Shown here in pieces: positions 1 through 8,679 of a stretch of DNA of 64,000 nucleotides (positions are counted from its first letter, which is position 1; each line of letters begins with the position of its first letter). This stretch comes from Streptomyces sp. NBC_00224. GTDB taxonomy: Bacteria; Actinomycetota; Actinomycetes; Streptomycetales; Streptomycetaceae. The notes under the pieces are model-generated. The model had not been told where the DNA came from. It was given only the letters and a program-made list of their open reading frames with translations, and made no database searches. The DNA lies in the NCBI RefSeq assembly GCF_041435195.1, contig NZ_CP108106.1, positions 4,374,501 through 4,438,500 of the forward strand, written 5' to 3'. The translations under genes and the position numbers were made by a program.

Positions 1-7
1 CCCCACC

Positions 8-457
8 ATGGGCGGCATGCCGTTGAATGACATGCCGTGGTGGCGCTGGCGCGCGAACGTGCGATCCGCGCTGCACATGCTCTCCGACGATGCCTTCCAG
101 CAGGAGGTGTGGCTGGCCGGACAGGAGGGGTACGGGGACATCACCGACGCCGTCTACCGGCTGGTGGAGGACACCTGGCTCGACAACTGGTCGGCCGAGA
201 AATACGTGGGCACGGTCTTCCGGGACTCCGGTGAGGCCGCCCTCGTCGACGTGGCGGTGCTGCGGGTGCTGCGGATCATGCACCAGGTCGGCGCGGACGC
301 CCCGGTGTCGGGGTTCCTGGCCCACCACGGGTGGCCGGAGGCGGTACGGGCGGCGCGCGAGGCGCATGTACGGCTGGCGCTGAGCGACGGGGACGACCCG
401 GACGTACAGCCGCGCTCCCTGGAAGTCCTGAGCATCCTCACCCGTTCCGCATCCTGA
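8..457 (+). CDS. Conserved actinomycete hypothetical protein
   Basis: Soluble protein of about 149 residues with no motif I can assign. The N-terminus is tryptophan-rich (MPWWRWR) and the body looks helical. Streptomycetes carry a closely similar protein next to purU, but its function is unknown to me. ATG codons lie at 8, 17 and 32, all before the WWRWR segment, and the frame is open to the window edge, so the true start may be upstream. It ends 42 bases before purU on the same strand and could be co-transcribed with it. Confidence 0.75.
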   Translation: MGGMPLNDMPWWRWRANVRSALHMLSDDAFQQEVWLAGQEGYGDITDAVYRLVEDTWLDNWSAEKYVGTVFRDSGEAALVDVAVLRVLRIMHQVGADAPVSGFLAHHGWPEAVRAAREAHVRLALSDGDDPDVQPRSLEVLSILTRSAS

Positions 458-499
458 GCGGGACGGAGGGCGGGGTGCCGGTTATGACATCCTGCCTGG

Positions 500-1351
500 A
501 TGACTGACCAGTACGTCCTCACGCTCTCCTGCCCGGACAAACAGGGCATCGTGCACGCCGTGTCGAGCTATCTCTTCATCACCGGCTGCAACATCGAGGA
601 CAGTCAGCAGTTCGGAGACCGCGACTCGGGTCTCTTCTTCATGCGGGTCCACTTCTCGGCCGAGGCGCCCGTGACGGTGGAGAAGCTGCGCGCCAGCTTC
701 GCGGCCGTGGGCGACGCCTTCCAGATGGACTGGCAGATCCACCGCGCGGACGAGCGCATGCGGATCGTACTGATGGTGTCGAAGTTCGGCCACTGTCTCA
801 ACGACCTGCTCTTCCGCTCGAAGATCGGCGCGCTGCCGGTGGAGATCGCTGCGGTGGTCTCGAACCACACGGACTTCGCGGAACTCGTGTCCTCGTACGA
901 CATCCCCTTCCGCCACATCCCGGTGACGAAGGAGACGAAGGCGGCGTCGGAGGCGGAGCTGCTCTCGCTCGTACGGGAGGAGCGCGTCGAGCTCGTCGTG
1001 CTCGCCCGCTATATGCAGGTCCTCTCCGACGACCTCTGCAAGCAGCTCAGCGGCCGGATCATCAACATCCACCACTCCTTCCTGCCGAGCTTCAAGGGCG
1101 CGAAGCCGTATCACCAGGCGCACGCCCGGGGCGTGAAGCTGATCGGCGCGACCGCGCACTACGTCACCGCGGACCTGGACGAGGGCCCGATCATCGAGCA
1201 GGAGGTCGAACGGGTGGGACACGAGGTCACCCCCGACCAGCTGGTGGCGGTCGGCCGCGACGTGGAGTGCCAGGCGCTGGCGCGGGCGGTGAAGTGGCAT
1301 GCGGAGCGCCGGATCCTGCTGAACGGCCGCCGCACGGTGGTCTTCGCGTAA
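500..1351 (+). CDS. purU: Formyltetrahydrofolate deformylase PurU
   Basis: Hydrolyses 10-formyl-tetrahydrofolate to formate and tetrahydrofolate, which balances one-carbon pools and supplies formate to purine synthesis; cytosolic. The 283 residues match the usual family length. Residues 1-80 or so form an ACT domain (LSCPDKQGIVHAVSSYL). The formyltransferase-fold catalytic domain follows, with the Asn/His motif INIHHSFLPSFKGAKPY and the Asp-containing loop HYVTADLDEGPI. The ATG at 500 directly precedes the ACT strand. A palindromic repeat lies just downstream. Confidence 0.97.
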   Translation: MTDQYVLTLSCPDKQGIVHAVSSYLFITGCNIEDSQQFGDRDSGLFFMRVHFSAEAPVTVEKLRASFAAVGDAFQMDWQIHRADERMRIVLMVSKFGHCLNDLLFRSKIGALPVEIAAVVSNHTDFAELVSSYDIPFRHIPVTKETKAASEAELLSLVREERVELVVLARYMQVLSDDLCKQLSGRIINIHHSFLPSFKGAKPYHQAHARGVKLIGATAHYVTADLDEGPIIEQEVERVGHEVTPDQLVAVGRDVECQALARAVKWHAERRILLNGRRTVVFA

Positions 1352-1414
1352 CCCCATCTGGGGGCGAGCCCCCAGTCCCCCGTTTGTCTGCCGTTTGTCT
1401 GCGGGCCCGGTGGG

Positions 1415-1522
1415 GGCTGGTCGCGCAGTTCCCCGCGCCCCTGAAAATGCCGCTGCGCGGCATCCCCTGGGGCGCCCCGAAGGGGCGCATCTCAGGGGCG
1501 CGGGGAACTGCGCGAGCAACCC
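1415..1522. repeat. Dispersed palindromic repeat, copy 1
   Basis: Left arm 1415-1442 (GGCTGGTCGCGCAGTTCCCC followed by GCGCCCCT) and right arm 1494-1521 (AGGGGCGCGGGGAACTGCGC followed by GAGCAACC) are inverted copies and could form a long stem around a GC-rich loop that holds its own small hairpins. It lies between the convergent 3' ends of purU and the HTH/TPR gene, so a bidirectional terminator role is plausible. The same arms recur at six other places in this window. Confidence 0.85.
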
Positions 1523-1577
1523 AGCACGGTCCGCGGGCGAACGGGGCCCCGGGGCGAAGCCCCCGGGAAATGGGGGC

Positions 1578-2960
1578 CTAGGCCGCCTGGACCTCCAGGC
1601 GTGCGCCGAACTCCCGTACCGACGGCTCGTCCGCGTACGGCTCCAGGCGTTGCTGGAGGTCGTCGAGATAGTCCGCGCCGCGGTTGGTGCGCAGCGTGGA
1701 CAGCAGGTCCACCGCCCGCGTACCCGTGGCGCAAGCCAGCTCCACCTCCCGCTGCTGCACCTGCGCCGTGGCGAGCAGGATCAGCCCGATCGCCCGGCGC
1801 CGCGCCCGTGTCTCGGGGTGGCCCGCCAGGGACTCCTCGGCACGCCGGGCGGCCGCCTCGGGCTGCCCCAGGTCCCGGTGGCAGTGGGCGAGTTCGTCCG
1901 CCAGGTACGCGTGGTCGAAGTGGGCGATCCAGGAAGGGTCGTCGCCGGAGTCGGCGGAGGCCGCCTCCATCGCCGCCAGGGCCCGCCCCGCCACCGTCTG
2001 GCACGTACGCGCGTCGCCGAGCAGCGCGTGCCCCCGCGCCTCCGCCGCGAAGAACATCGCCTCGGCGCGAGGGGTGACCCGGCCCCGCGAGCCTTCCTGG
2101 GCGGCACGCGCCAGTTGCGCGATCTCGCGCGGGTTGCCCAACTGGGCCGCGAGATGGCTCATGGAGGCGGCGAGCACGTACCCTCCGTAGCCCCGGTCCC
2201 CCGCCGCCTGGGCGAGCCGCAGCGCCTGGATGTAGTAGCGCTGCGCCAGACCCGGCTGGCCGGTGTCGACGGCCATGTAGCCCGCCAGTTCGGTGAGTCG
2301 CGACACCGCCGCGAACAGCTGGCGCCCGACCGTCTCCCGGTACGAGCCCGCGAGCAGCCCGGACACCACGCTGTTGAGGTAGTGGACGACGACCGGACGT
2401 ACGTGCCCCGACCCGAACCGGTGGTCGAGCTCGACCAGCGCGTCCGTCATCGCCCGCACCGCGTCGACGTCCGCGACCCCGACCCGCTGCCCGGCGTTGC
2501 GCGCGACCTGCGCGTCCGCGCCGGTGATCAGCCAGTCGCGGCTCGGCTCGACCAGCGCGGAGGCGGCGACCGTGGAGCCGGTCAGGAAGTCGCGGCGGCC
2601 CACGTCGCTGCGCCACAGCTCGCAGACCTGCTCGATCGCGCCGAGGACGGTGGGCGAGAACTGGAGCCCCACCCCCGACGCCAGGTTCTTGCCGTTCGCC
2701 ATGCCGATCTCGTCGATCGTCACGGTGCGCCCGAGCTTGCGCCCCAGCGCCTCCGCGATGATGCCCGGCGCCCGTCCCCTGGGCTGCTGGCCGCGGAGCC
2801 AGCGCGCCACCGATGTCTTGTCGTACCGAAGGTCGAGCCCGCGCTCGGCGCCGACCATGTTCACGCGCCGGGCGAGACCCGCGTTGGAGCACCCGGCTTC
2901 CTGGATGAGCGCCTGCAGCCGTTCATTGGGCTGGCGGGCGACTAGCGGCCTGGCTGCCAT
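1578..2960 (-). CDS. HTH/TPR developmental-type regulator
   Basis: 460 residues. The N-terminal 80 or so residues resemble a winged/XRE-like DNA-binding domain (SNAGLARRVN, then DKTSVARWLRGQQPRGRAP). The rest is helical with repeated Ala/Leu-rich helix pairs typical of TPR arrays (GYMAVDTGQPGLAQRYYIQA, DELAHCHRDLGQPEAAARRA). This architecture is that of the Streptomyces NsdA-like family, some members of which control differentiation and antibiotic production; orthology to a named gene is not claimed. The ATG at 2960 gives MAARPLVARQ and is preferred to an upstream in-frame ATG at 3065, because the extra residues cross the operator-like repeat at 2983-3000. Confidence 0.85.
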   Translation of the reverse strand: MAARPLVARQPNERLQALIQEAGCSNAGLARRVNMVGAERGLDLRYDKTSVARWLRGQQPRGRAPGIIAEALGRKLGRTVTIDEIGMANGKNLASGVGLQFSPTVLGAIEQVCELWRSDVGRRDFLTGSTVAASALVEPSRDWLITGADAQVARNAGQRVGVADVDAVRAMTDALVELDHRFGSGHVRPVVVHYLNSVVSGLLAGSYRETVGRQLFAAVSRLTELAGYMAVDTGQPGLAQRYYIQALRLAQAAGDRGYGGYVLAASMSHLAAQLGNPREIAQLARAAQEGSRGRVTPRAEAMFFAAEARGHALLGDARTCQTVAGRALAAMEAASADSGDDPSWIAHFDHAYLADELAHCHRDLGQPEAAARRAEESLAGHPETRARRRAIGLILLATAQVQQREVELACATGTRAVDLLSTLRTNRGADYLDDLQQRLEPYADEPSVREFGARLEVQAA

Positions 2961-2982
2961 GTGAACCCCCTGATGCGGCAGT

Positions 2983-3000
2983 TGATCACTACTGTGATCA
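2983..3000. promoter_or_regulatory. Operator-like TGATCAC/GTGATCA repeat
   Basis: TGATCAC (2983-2989), four bases, then GTGATCA (2994-3000): a perfect 7-bp inverted repeat. On the minus strand it also reads as two direct AGTGATCA units 12 bases apart. It starts 23 bases upstream of the HTH/TPR start codon, where an autoregulatory or BldD-type site would lie (BldD sites contain AGTGA and TCAC half-sites). The assignment to a protein is inference. Confidence 0.5.
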
Positions 3001-3318
3001 CTGCCCTGCGAAAAGGCAGAGAATGCGAAGGAAGCGAAGGAAAGCGCGGGAAGCAGAAAATGCACCGTAAATCGGATGAATGACGGTCGCGCGTGATGTC
3101 GGCGGTGGTGGCGATGTCGCGATGGTGAGGTGATGTCGAACTAACGGGCGTATTGCCTGTTTCCCCGGAGCCCCCCGCATGTGGCTACCCGCCATGAGAG
3201 GCGCGGCCCCACGCGCGCCCCCGTCCATGCACCCATGCGCCCCGGATGCAGGATCGATGCTCCTGCGCCGCCCGGCGCGCGCCCGTAACCCGAGGTGGTG
3301 GCGGGAGTTGAGTTCTGC
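3001..3318. other. Divergent intergenic region, no gene seen
   Basis: The region between the divergent HTH/TPR and prim-pol genes. Bases 3001-3130 are A-rich with GAAGGAAGCGAAGGAAAGCG-type short repeats and presumably hold the leftward promoter. The only SD-like sequence I see is GGGAG at 3303-3307 before the GTG at 3319. No credible ORF or RNA gene was found. Confidence 0.5.
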
Positions 3319-3996
3319 GTGGAAGAGACCATCACAGGCACGGAAGCCGCACAGATTCCCAAGCAGCGCGGTGACCAGCTCCTCGACAGCGCGGTGCGGT
3401 ACGCGGAAGAGCGGCACTGGGACGTGTTCCCCGGCACCTGGCTGGAGGCGGCCGAGGGCGTGGAGCACTGCTCGTGCGGCGACGCCGCCTGCCCGTCGCC
3501 GGGGGCGCACCCGTCCCGGCCGGACTGGGCGACCCAGGCCACGGGGAGCGCGGTGGCCGCCCGCCGCATGTGGTCGAAACAGCCCAGGTCGTCGATCCTG
3601 CTGCCCACCGGCCGCACCTTCGACGCGATCGACGTCTCGGAGTCGGCCGGCTTCCTGGCGCTCGCCCGGATGGAGCGCATGGAGCTCACGCTCGGCCCGG
3701 TCACCTGCACCCCGGACCGCCGGATGCTGTTCTTCGTGCTGCCCGGAGCCGGCGCGAAGGTCCCCGACCTGGTGCGCAAGCTGGGCTGGACGGTCTCCTC
3801 GATCGACCTGATCACCCGCGGCGAGGGGGACTACGTGGCGGCCCCGCCCACCCGCATCGGCGGCCACGGCGCGGTGCAGTGGGCCCGCCGCCCCACCCCC
3901 GCCAACCGCTGGCTGCCGGACGCGGAAGAGCTGATCAGCCCCCTCGCGTACGCCTGCGGACGCGAGGCCGCCGCCGCCCGGGCGCGCCACTCGTAG
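3319..3996 (+). CDS. Bifunctional DNA primase/polymerase (prim-pol) domain protein
   Basis: 225 residues. It resembles the N-terminal prim-pol (AEP-like) domain found alone in many actinomycete proteins: AVRYAEERHWDVFPGTW, the Cys-rich CSCGDAACPSPGAHP segment, then LPTGRTFDAIDVSE and AAPPTRIGGHGAVQWAR. Family members on plasmids and phages prime DNA, but this stand-alone chromosomal version has no demonstrated role. The start is taken as GTG 3319 (GGGAG 11 bases upstream, and it gives MEETITGTEAA); a GTG at 3295 is in frame but poorly supported. It lies 56 bases before the ABC transporter genes. Confidence 0.82.
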   Translation: MEETITGTEAAQIPKQRGDQLLDSAVRYAEERHWDVFPGTWLEAAEGVEHCSCGDAACPSPGAHPSRPDWATQATGSAVAARRMWSKQPRSSILLPTGRTFDAIDVSESAGFLALARMERMELTLGPVTCTPDRRMLFFVLPGAGAKVPDLVRKLGWTVSSIDLITRGEGDYVAAPPTRIGGHGAVQWARRPTPANRWLPDAEELISPLAYACGREAAAARARHS

Positions 3997-4052
3997 GGTG
4001 TCCCCGTAGACGTGCGTACGAACGCACGGACGGGGACGAAAGGCGCACCACC

Positions 4053-4868
4053 ATGCCGGATCAGACATTCGACACCGCGGACGGGGCGCGGGACCTGCCG
4101 CCCGCCGTCCGGGTCAGCGATCTGTGGAAGCGCTTCGGCGACCAGATCGCCGTCGCCGGGATCGATCTGGAGCTTCCGGCGGGCAAGTTCATCGGCCTGG
4201 TCGGACCGAACGGGGCGGGCAAGACCACCACCCTGTCGATGGTGACCGGCCTGCTCCGCCCCGACCGCGGCACCGTCGAGGTCGGCGGCCACGACGTGTG
4301 GCGCGACCCGGTCGCCGTGAAGTCCCGGATCGGCGTGCTGCCCGAGGGCCTGCGGCTCTTCGAGCGGCTGACGGGGCGCGAACTGCTCGGCTACACCGGC
4401 CGGCTGCGCGGGCTGCCCGGCGCCGAGGTCGACAAGCGGGCCACCCAGCTCCTGGACGTCCTGGATCTGGCGGGCGCCCAGCACAAGCTCGTCGTGGACT
4501 ACTCGACCGGCATGCGCAAGAAGATCGGGCTCGCGGCGGCGCTGCTGCACAACCCCGAAGTGCTGTTCCTGGACGAGCCGTTCGAAGGCGTCGACCCGGT
4601 CTCCGCGCAGACGATCCGGGGCGTCCTTGAGCGCTACACCGCCTCCGGCGCGACCGTCGTCTTCTCCAGCCACGTCATGGAGCTCGTCGAGTCGCTCTGC
4701 GACTGGGTCGCGGTGCTGGCCGCCGGGCGCATCCGCGCACAGGGCACGCTCGCCGAGGTCCGGGGCAGCGCGAGCTCGCTGCAGAACGCCTTCCTCGAAC
4801 TCGTGGGCGCCCACGGCCGCGACACCGGCGAGACCCTCGACTGGCTCGGCGGCGGTGCGGCCCGATGA
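4053..4868 (+). CDS. ABC transporter ATP-binding protein
   Basis: 271-residue single-domain ATPase. Walker A is GPNGAGKTT (about residues 50-58), the signature is YSTGMRKKIGLAAAL (an STGM variant of LSGGQ, as in ABC-2 and bacitracin-type exporters), Walker B is EVLFLDEPFEG, and the switch region is VVFSSHVMELVE. It would energise the membrane protein encoded immediately downstream, whose start overlaps this stop by four bases (ATGA), which implies translational coupling. The substrate cannot be predicted. The start is ATG 4053 (MPDQTFDTADG). Confidence 0.93.
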   Translation: MPDQTFDTADGARDLPPAVRVSDLWKRFGDQIAVAGIDLELPAGKFIGLVGPNGAGKTTTLSMVTGLLRPDRGTVEVGGHDVWRDPVAVKSRIGVLPEGLRLFERLTGRELLGYTGRLRGLPGAEVDKRATQLLDVLDLAGAQHKLVVDYSTGMRKKIGLAAALLHNPEVLFLDEPFEGVDPVSAQTIRGVLERYTASGATVVFSSHVMELVESLCDWVAVLAAGRIRAQGTLAEVRGSASSLQNAFLELVGAHGRDTGETLDWLGGGAAR

Positions 4869-6496
4869 GCGCCACGGACACGGCCCCGAAGGCCCCCACG
4901 ACTCCGGGCGCGCCCTCCCTCACCCCGCTCTTCGTACGGCTGAAGCTGTCGCTGCTCAGGAACGGGCTGCGGCAGTCCGGCGGGCGCCGGGCCGCGTACA
5001 TCACCTCGGCCGTGCTCGCCCTGCTCTTCGCCGCCCTCCAGCTCCTCGGCCTGCTCGCGCTGCGCGGCGACGCCCACGCGGCCACGGTGGCCGTCCTGGT
5101 CACCGCCGTCCTGGCGCTCGCCTGGACGGTGATGCCGCTGTTCTTCCCGAGCGGCGACGAGACCCTGGACGCGACCCGGCTCGTGATGCTGCCGCTGCGC
5201 CCGCGCTCGCTGATCGTGGCGCTGCTCGCCGCCTCCCTGGTCGGCATCGGGCCCCTCTTCACGCTCTGCCTGGTGCTCGGCTCGGCGATCGCGGTGGCCC
5301 ACAGCGCGGCGGCGGCCGCCGTCGCGGTGCTCGCCGTACCGCTGACGATCCTGGTGTGCGTGGCGCTCGCGCGGACGGTGGCGACGGCCAACACCCGGCT
5401 GCTGACCTCCCGCAAGGGCCGCGACCTCGCCGTGCTCAGCGGTCTGGTGATCGCCATCGGCTTCCAGTTCGTCAACTTCGGGGTGCAGAAGCTCGGCGAC
5501 TCGGGCGGCCTCTCCGCCCTCGACCCGGCCGGGGACGTGGTCCGCTGGCTGCCGCCCGCCGCCGCGATCGGCGCCGTCGACGCGACGAGCGACGGCGCGT
5601 ACGGGCGGGCGGCGCTGCAACTCCTGCTCACCGCCGTGGCGTTGGCGGCCCTGCTGTACGCCTGGCAGCGCTCGCTGGTACGGCTGATGACGACCCCGGA
5701 CGGCTCGACGCTGCGGCCCGCCGACACGGCCCGCAAGCAGGCGGACCGGCCGGGACTCGCCGGGCTGCTGCCCGAGGGCCGCACCGGCACCGTCATGCTG
5801 CGCACCCTGCGGTACGCCTGGCGCGACCCCAAGACCAAGGCCGCGTGGATCACTTCGCTCGCCATCGGCCTGATCGTCCCGGTCGCCAACGCCCTCCAGG
5901 GCAACGGCACGGTGTACTTCGCCTCGTTCGGCGCGTTCATGCTGGGCGCCCAGATGTACAACCAGTTCGGGCAGGACACCTCGGCGTTCTGGATGGTCGT
6001 CCAGACGATCGCCACGCCCCGGGACGCCTTCCTGGAGCTGCGGGCCCGCGCGTACGCGATCGCGCTGGTGACGGCCCCGTACACCGTCCTGGTCGCGGTG
6101 GTCACCGCCTCGCTGGTCGGCAACTGGGCGGCGCTTCCGCAGGCGTTGGGGCTCTCGCTCGGGCTGCTCGGCGCGATGCTGGCGACGGGCGCGGTCGCCT
6201 CGGCGGCGTTCGCGTACTCGGTCCCGCAGGACAGCCGCAAGAACGTGGCGCCGGGCCAGGGCGGCATCGCGTCCCTGGCGATCCTCGGCGGGATGCTCAC
6301 CAGCGGGCTGCTCAGCGCGCCGCTGATCGCCCTGACGATCTGGCTGCACGTCTCGGACCGGCACGGCGCGCTGTGGCTGGTGCTGCCGGTGGGGGCGGTG
6401 TACGGGGTGCTCGTCGCGTACACCGGGCTGCGCGTCGCGGCCCCGCGCACGGCTCGGCGGCTGCCGGAGATCCTGACGGCGGTCAGCCGGGGCTGA
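4865..6496 (+). CDS. ABC-2-like transporter permease
   Basis: 543-residue integral membrane protein with roughly 12 hydrophobic segments in two blocks (about residues 40-250 and 320-530). A soluble stretch between them contains RKQADRPGLAGLLPEG. It is the membrane partner of the overlapping ATPase gene upstream. Such pairs export drugs, lipids or peptides, but nothing here narrows the substrate. A tandem set of palindromic repeats follows the stop codon. Confidence 0.88.
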   Translation: MSATDTAPKAPTTPGAPSLTPLFVRLKLSLLRNGLRQSGGRRAAYITSAVLALLFAALQLLGLLALRGDAHAATVAVLVTAVLALAWTVMPLFFPSGDETLDATRLVMLPLRPRSLIVALLAASLVGIGPLFTLCLVLGSAIAVAHSAAAAAVAVLAVPLTILVCVALARTVATANTRLLTSRKGRDLAVLSGLVIAIGFQFVNFGVQKLGDSGGLSALDPAGDVVRWLPPAAAIGAVDATSDGAYGRAALQLLLTAVALAALLYAWQRSLVRLMTTPDGSTLRPADTARKQADRPGLAGLLPEGRTGTVMLRTLRYAWRDPKTKAAWITSLAIGLIVPVANALQGNGTVYFASFGAFMLGAQMYNQFGQDTSAFWMVVQTIATPRDAFLELRARAYAIALVTAPYTVLVAVVTASLVGNWAALPQALGLSLGLLGAMLATGAVASAAFAYSVPQDSRKNVAPGQGGIASLAILGGMLTSGLLSAPLIALTIWLHVSDRHGALWLVLPVGAVYGVLVAYTGLRVAAPRTARRLPEILTAVSRG

Positions 6497-6520
6497 CCGC
6501 TCCCGGGGCCCGGTCTTTTT

Positions 6521-6718
6521 CTGCGGGCCCGGTGGGGGCTGGTCGCGCAGTTCCCCGCGCCCCTTATCGGCCCGGTCTTTGTCTGCGGGTTGTGGTGGGT
6601 TGCTCGCGCAGTTCCCCGCGCCCCTAGAAGCGCCCCTGCGGGGCGATCCCTGTGGCAACCCCGGTGATCCCAACCCCCCAGGGGCGCGGGGAACTGCGCG
6701 ACCAGCCCCCACCGGCAC
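6521..6718. repeat. Dispersed palindromic repeat, copy 2 (one and a half units)
   Basis: Two left arms (6538-6564 and 6598-6625, both GTCGCGCAGTTCCCCGCGCC or GCTCGCGCAGTTCCCCGCGC) are followed by one right arm (6680-6706, AGGGGCGCGGGGAACTGCGC). The doubled left arm suggests local duplication of the element. It fills most of the 312-base gap between the ABC permease and the polysaccharide deacetylase; nothing else was seen there apart from the short promoter region before 6809. Confidence 0.85.
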
Positions 6719-6808
6719 GCAGACAAACGCCGGGCCAGAACGGGCGCGCGTCACTCAGGCGGGTGACGCCCGCATGCGTGCCGGGGCGGGCACGGGTAGA
6801 TCTTTTGT

Positions 6809-7660
6809 GTGACCGCGTACCGCATATCCCTCAGGGCCGGGGCCGCCGGGCTGGCCGCCTCGGTGCTGCTGCTCTGCATGGGCTGCGTCACCGACGGCGC
6901 CGCCCCCGCGGCCCCCCGGCCCGCTCCCGTACGCCATGTGCACGAGGGCGACGAGAGCCCCCTGGAGGCCGCGCCGGGGGACGGCCGGGGAGCGCTGCCG
7001 TACTCGCCGCTGTGCCGCACCGCCAAGTGCATCGCGCTCACCTTCGACGACGGGCCCGGCCCGTACACCGCGCAGCTGCTGGACATACTCGGCCGGGAAG
7101 GCGTGCGGGCGACGTTCTTCCTGGTCGGCGACAAGCCCGTGCACACCTATCCCGACCTCGTACGGCGGATCGCCGCGCAGGGCCACGCGATCGGCAACCA
7201 CACCTGGACGCACCCGGTCCTGACCGGTCTGCCCGAGGCGGAGATACTGCGCCAGCTCACCCTCACCCAGTCGGCGCTCCAGCAGCTCACGGGCGTCCGG
7301 CCGACGCTGATGCGGCCGCCCAAGGGCCTCACCGACGCCCGGGTGACGGGCGCGGCCCGCGCGCTCGGGCTCGCCCAGATCCTGTGGAACGTGACCGCGA
7401 CCGACTACCACAACACGACCACCGAGCTCGTACGGAAGCTGGTCCTGGAGCGGGCCCGGCCGGGTGGCGTGGTCCTGCTGCACGACGTCCTGAAGTGGAC
7501 CGTGCCCGCCGTGCCCGGCATCATCGCCGGGCTGCGCGGCGCGGGCTACACGCTGGTGACGGTCCCCCAGCTGTACGAGAACATGCGGCCGGGCGAGCAG
7601 TACCCGGCGTGGGCGACGCCCGCGCCGACCCCCACCCCGGCAGGCTCGGGGCACGGCTGA
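6809..7660 (+). CDS. Lipoprotein polysaccharide deacetylase (NodB-type, CE4)
   Basis: 283 residues. A signal peptide ends in the lipobox LCMGC (Cys about residue 24), so the protein is predicted to be anchored outside the membrane. The NodB homology domain carries motif 1 TFDDGP (residues 78-83, catalytic base D80 and metal D81), motif 2 HTWTH (metal His 131 and 135), motif 3 RPPKG and a late LLHD motif. Family enzymes remove acetyl groups from peptidoglycan, chitooligosaccharide or xylan in a metal-dependent way; cell-wall remodelling is the likely role. The start is GTG 6809 with no clear SD. It converges with the hydrolase gene. Confidence 0.93.
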   Translation: MTAYRISLRAGAAGLAASVLLLCMGCVTDGAAPAAPRPAPVRHVHEGDESPLEAAPGDGRGALPYSPLCRTAKCIALTFDDGPGPYTAQLLDILGREGVRATFFLVGDKPVHTYPDLVRRIAAQGHAIGNHTWTHPVLTGLPEAEILRQLTLTQSALQQLTGVRPTLMRPPKGLTDARVTGAARALGLAQILWNVTATDYHNTTTELVRKLVLERARPGGVVLLHDVLKWTVPAVPGIIAGLRGAGYTLVTVPQLYENMRPGEQYPAWATPAPTPTPAGSGHG

Positions 7661-7678
7661 GCCCTTGGGGTCCCCGGC

Positions 7679-8560
7679 TCAGGGGGACGAGGGGACCGGG
7701 TGCTCGGCCGTCTCCTGGAGGAACGGCTCGACCACCGCCCGCCAGCCCTCCGGCTGGTCGTAGTGGACGAGATGGCCGGCGTCGGCCACTTCCGCGTACT
7801 GACCGCGGGGCAGTACGCGGACCATCTCCTGGGCCTCGGCGCGGCCGAGCTCGCCGTCGAGGCCGCGGACCACCAGCGCCGGGCAGCGGACCTGGGCCAG
7901 CTCCTCCCAGTGCGCGTCGAACACCCACGTCTCGCGGGACCTCAGCATCTGGCGGCGGGAGAAGACCGGGCGCCAGCCGTCGGCGCGCTCGGCCATCACC
8001 TCGGCGAAGAACTCGCCGCGCGCGGGGCTGGGGCGCTCCACCCAGGGGTCGTCCTCGCCGAACCACTTCCGTACGTCCGCGAGCGTCGCGAACGGGACCG
8101 GCCAGGACTTGAACCAGTCCTCCCACTCGCGCTGGGAGGCCGCGCCGAGCGCCGAGGCGCGCATGTCGCAGATCACCAGGGCGCGGACGAGGTCGGGGCG
8201 GTGGGCGGCGAGCTGCCAGGCGGTGAGGGCGCCCATGGAGTGGCCGACGAGGGTGACCGGGGCGAGGCCCAGCTGCTCGATCGCCGCCTCCGCGTCCGCC
8301 ACATAGGCCTCGCGGGTGAAGGGGCCCTCGGCGGGCTTGTCGCTGCGGCCGTGGCCGCGCTGGTCCAGGGCGACCGCGCGGTGCTTCTCGGCGAGCCAGC
8401 GGGCGGTGGGCGCCCAGTGCGCGGCGCGGCCCATGAGTCCGTGGAGCAGTAACACCCCGGGAGCCCGGTCGGTTTCCCGGGGGCCCTTGGGCGGGTCCGC
8501 GAACTCCCAGGCAGCGAGGCGCACGCCATCGGAGCCCGTCACGTCGCTGCGTCGCACCAT
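7679..8560 (-). CDS. Alpha/beta hydrolase
   Basis: 293-residue alpha/beta-hydrolase fold protein. The oxyanion region is LLLHGLMGRA, the nucleophile elbow is GHSMG (Ser of G-x-S-x-G), an acid lies near VVRGLDGELG, and the catalytic His is in DAGHLVHYDQPEGW close to the C-terminus. It could be an esterase, epoxide hydrolase-like enzyme or C-C hydrolase; the substrate is unknown. The start at 8560 (MVRRSDVTGSDG) follows an AAGGGGG-type SD, and an in-frame ATG at 8656 lacks one. The upstream region carries a LexA-like palindrome over a GATACT -10. Confidence 0.9.
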   Translation of the reverse strand: MVRRSDVTGSDGVRLAAWEFADPPKGPRETDRAPGVLLLHGLMGRAAHWAPTARWLAEKHRAVALDQRGHGRSDKPAEGPFTREAYVADAEAAIEQLGLAPVTLVGHSMGALTAWQLAAHRPDLVRALVICDMRASALGAASQREWEDWFKSWPVPFATLADVRKWFGEDDPWVERPSPARGEFFAEVMAERADGWRPVFSRRQMLRSRETWVFDAHWEELAQVRCPALVVRGLDGELGRAEAQEMVRVLPRGQYAEVADAGHLVHYDQPEGWRAVVEPFLQETAEHPVPSSP

Positions 8561-8612
8561 GTGTCCTGGCACCCCCTTCAGCCCCCGAAGCTCTGAGGTC
8601 AGTTCACGGCAG

Positions 8613-8633
8613 AGTATCGAACCTCTATTCGAA
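8613..8633 (-). promoter_or_regulatory. Promoter/operator region of the alpha/beta hydrolase
   Basis: On the minus strand GATACT (8618-8613) is a fair -10 hexamer. Overlapping it is TCGAA-N6-TTCGA (8617-8632 in total), which resembles an actinobacterial SOS box (CGAAC-N4-GTTCG) with one half-site mismatch. The role is inferred from sequence only. Confidence 0.3.
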
Positions 8634-8679
8634 AACTCGCGTCTCTCGCGCAACACCCCTCGTTCGAGTGACCGGACTC

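Noticed and set aside
4634..6754. About 700-codon minus-strand ORFs opposite the ABC permease
   Set aside because: They are shadows of a clear membrane-protein gene, with low-complexity Arg/Gln/Gly composition.
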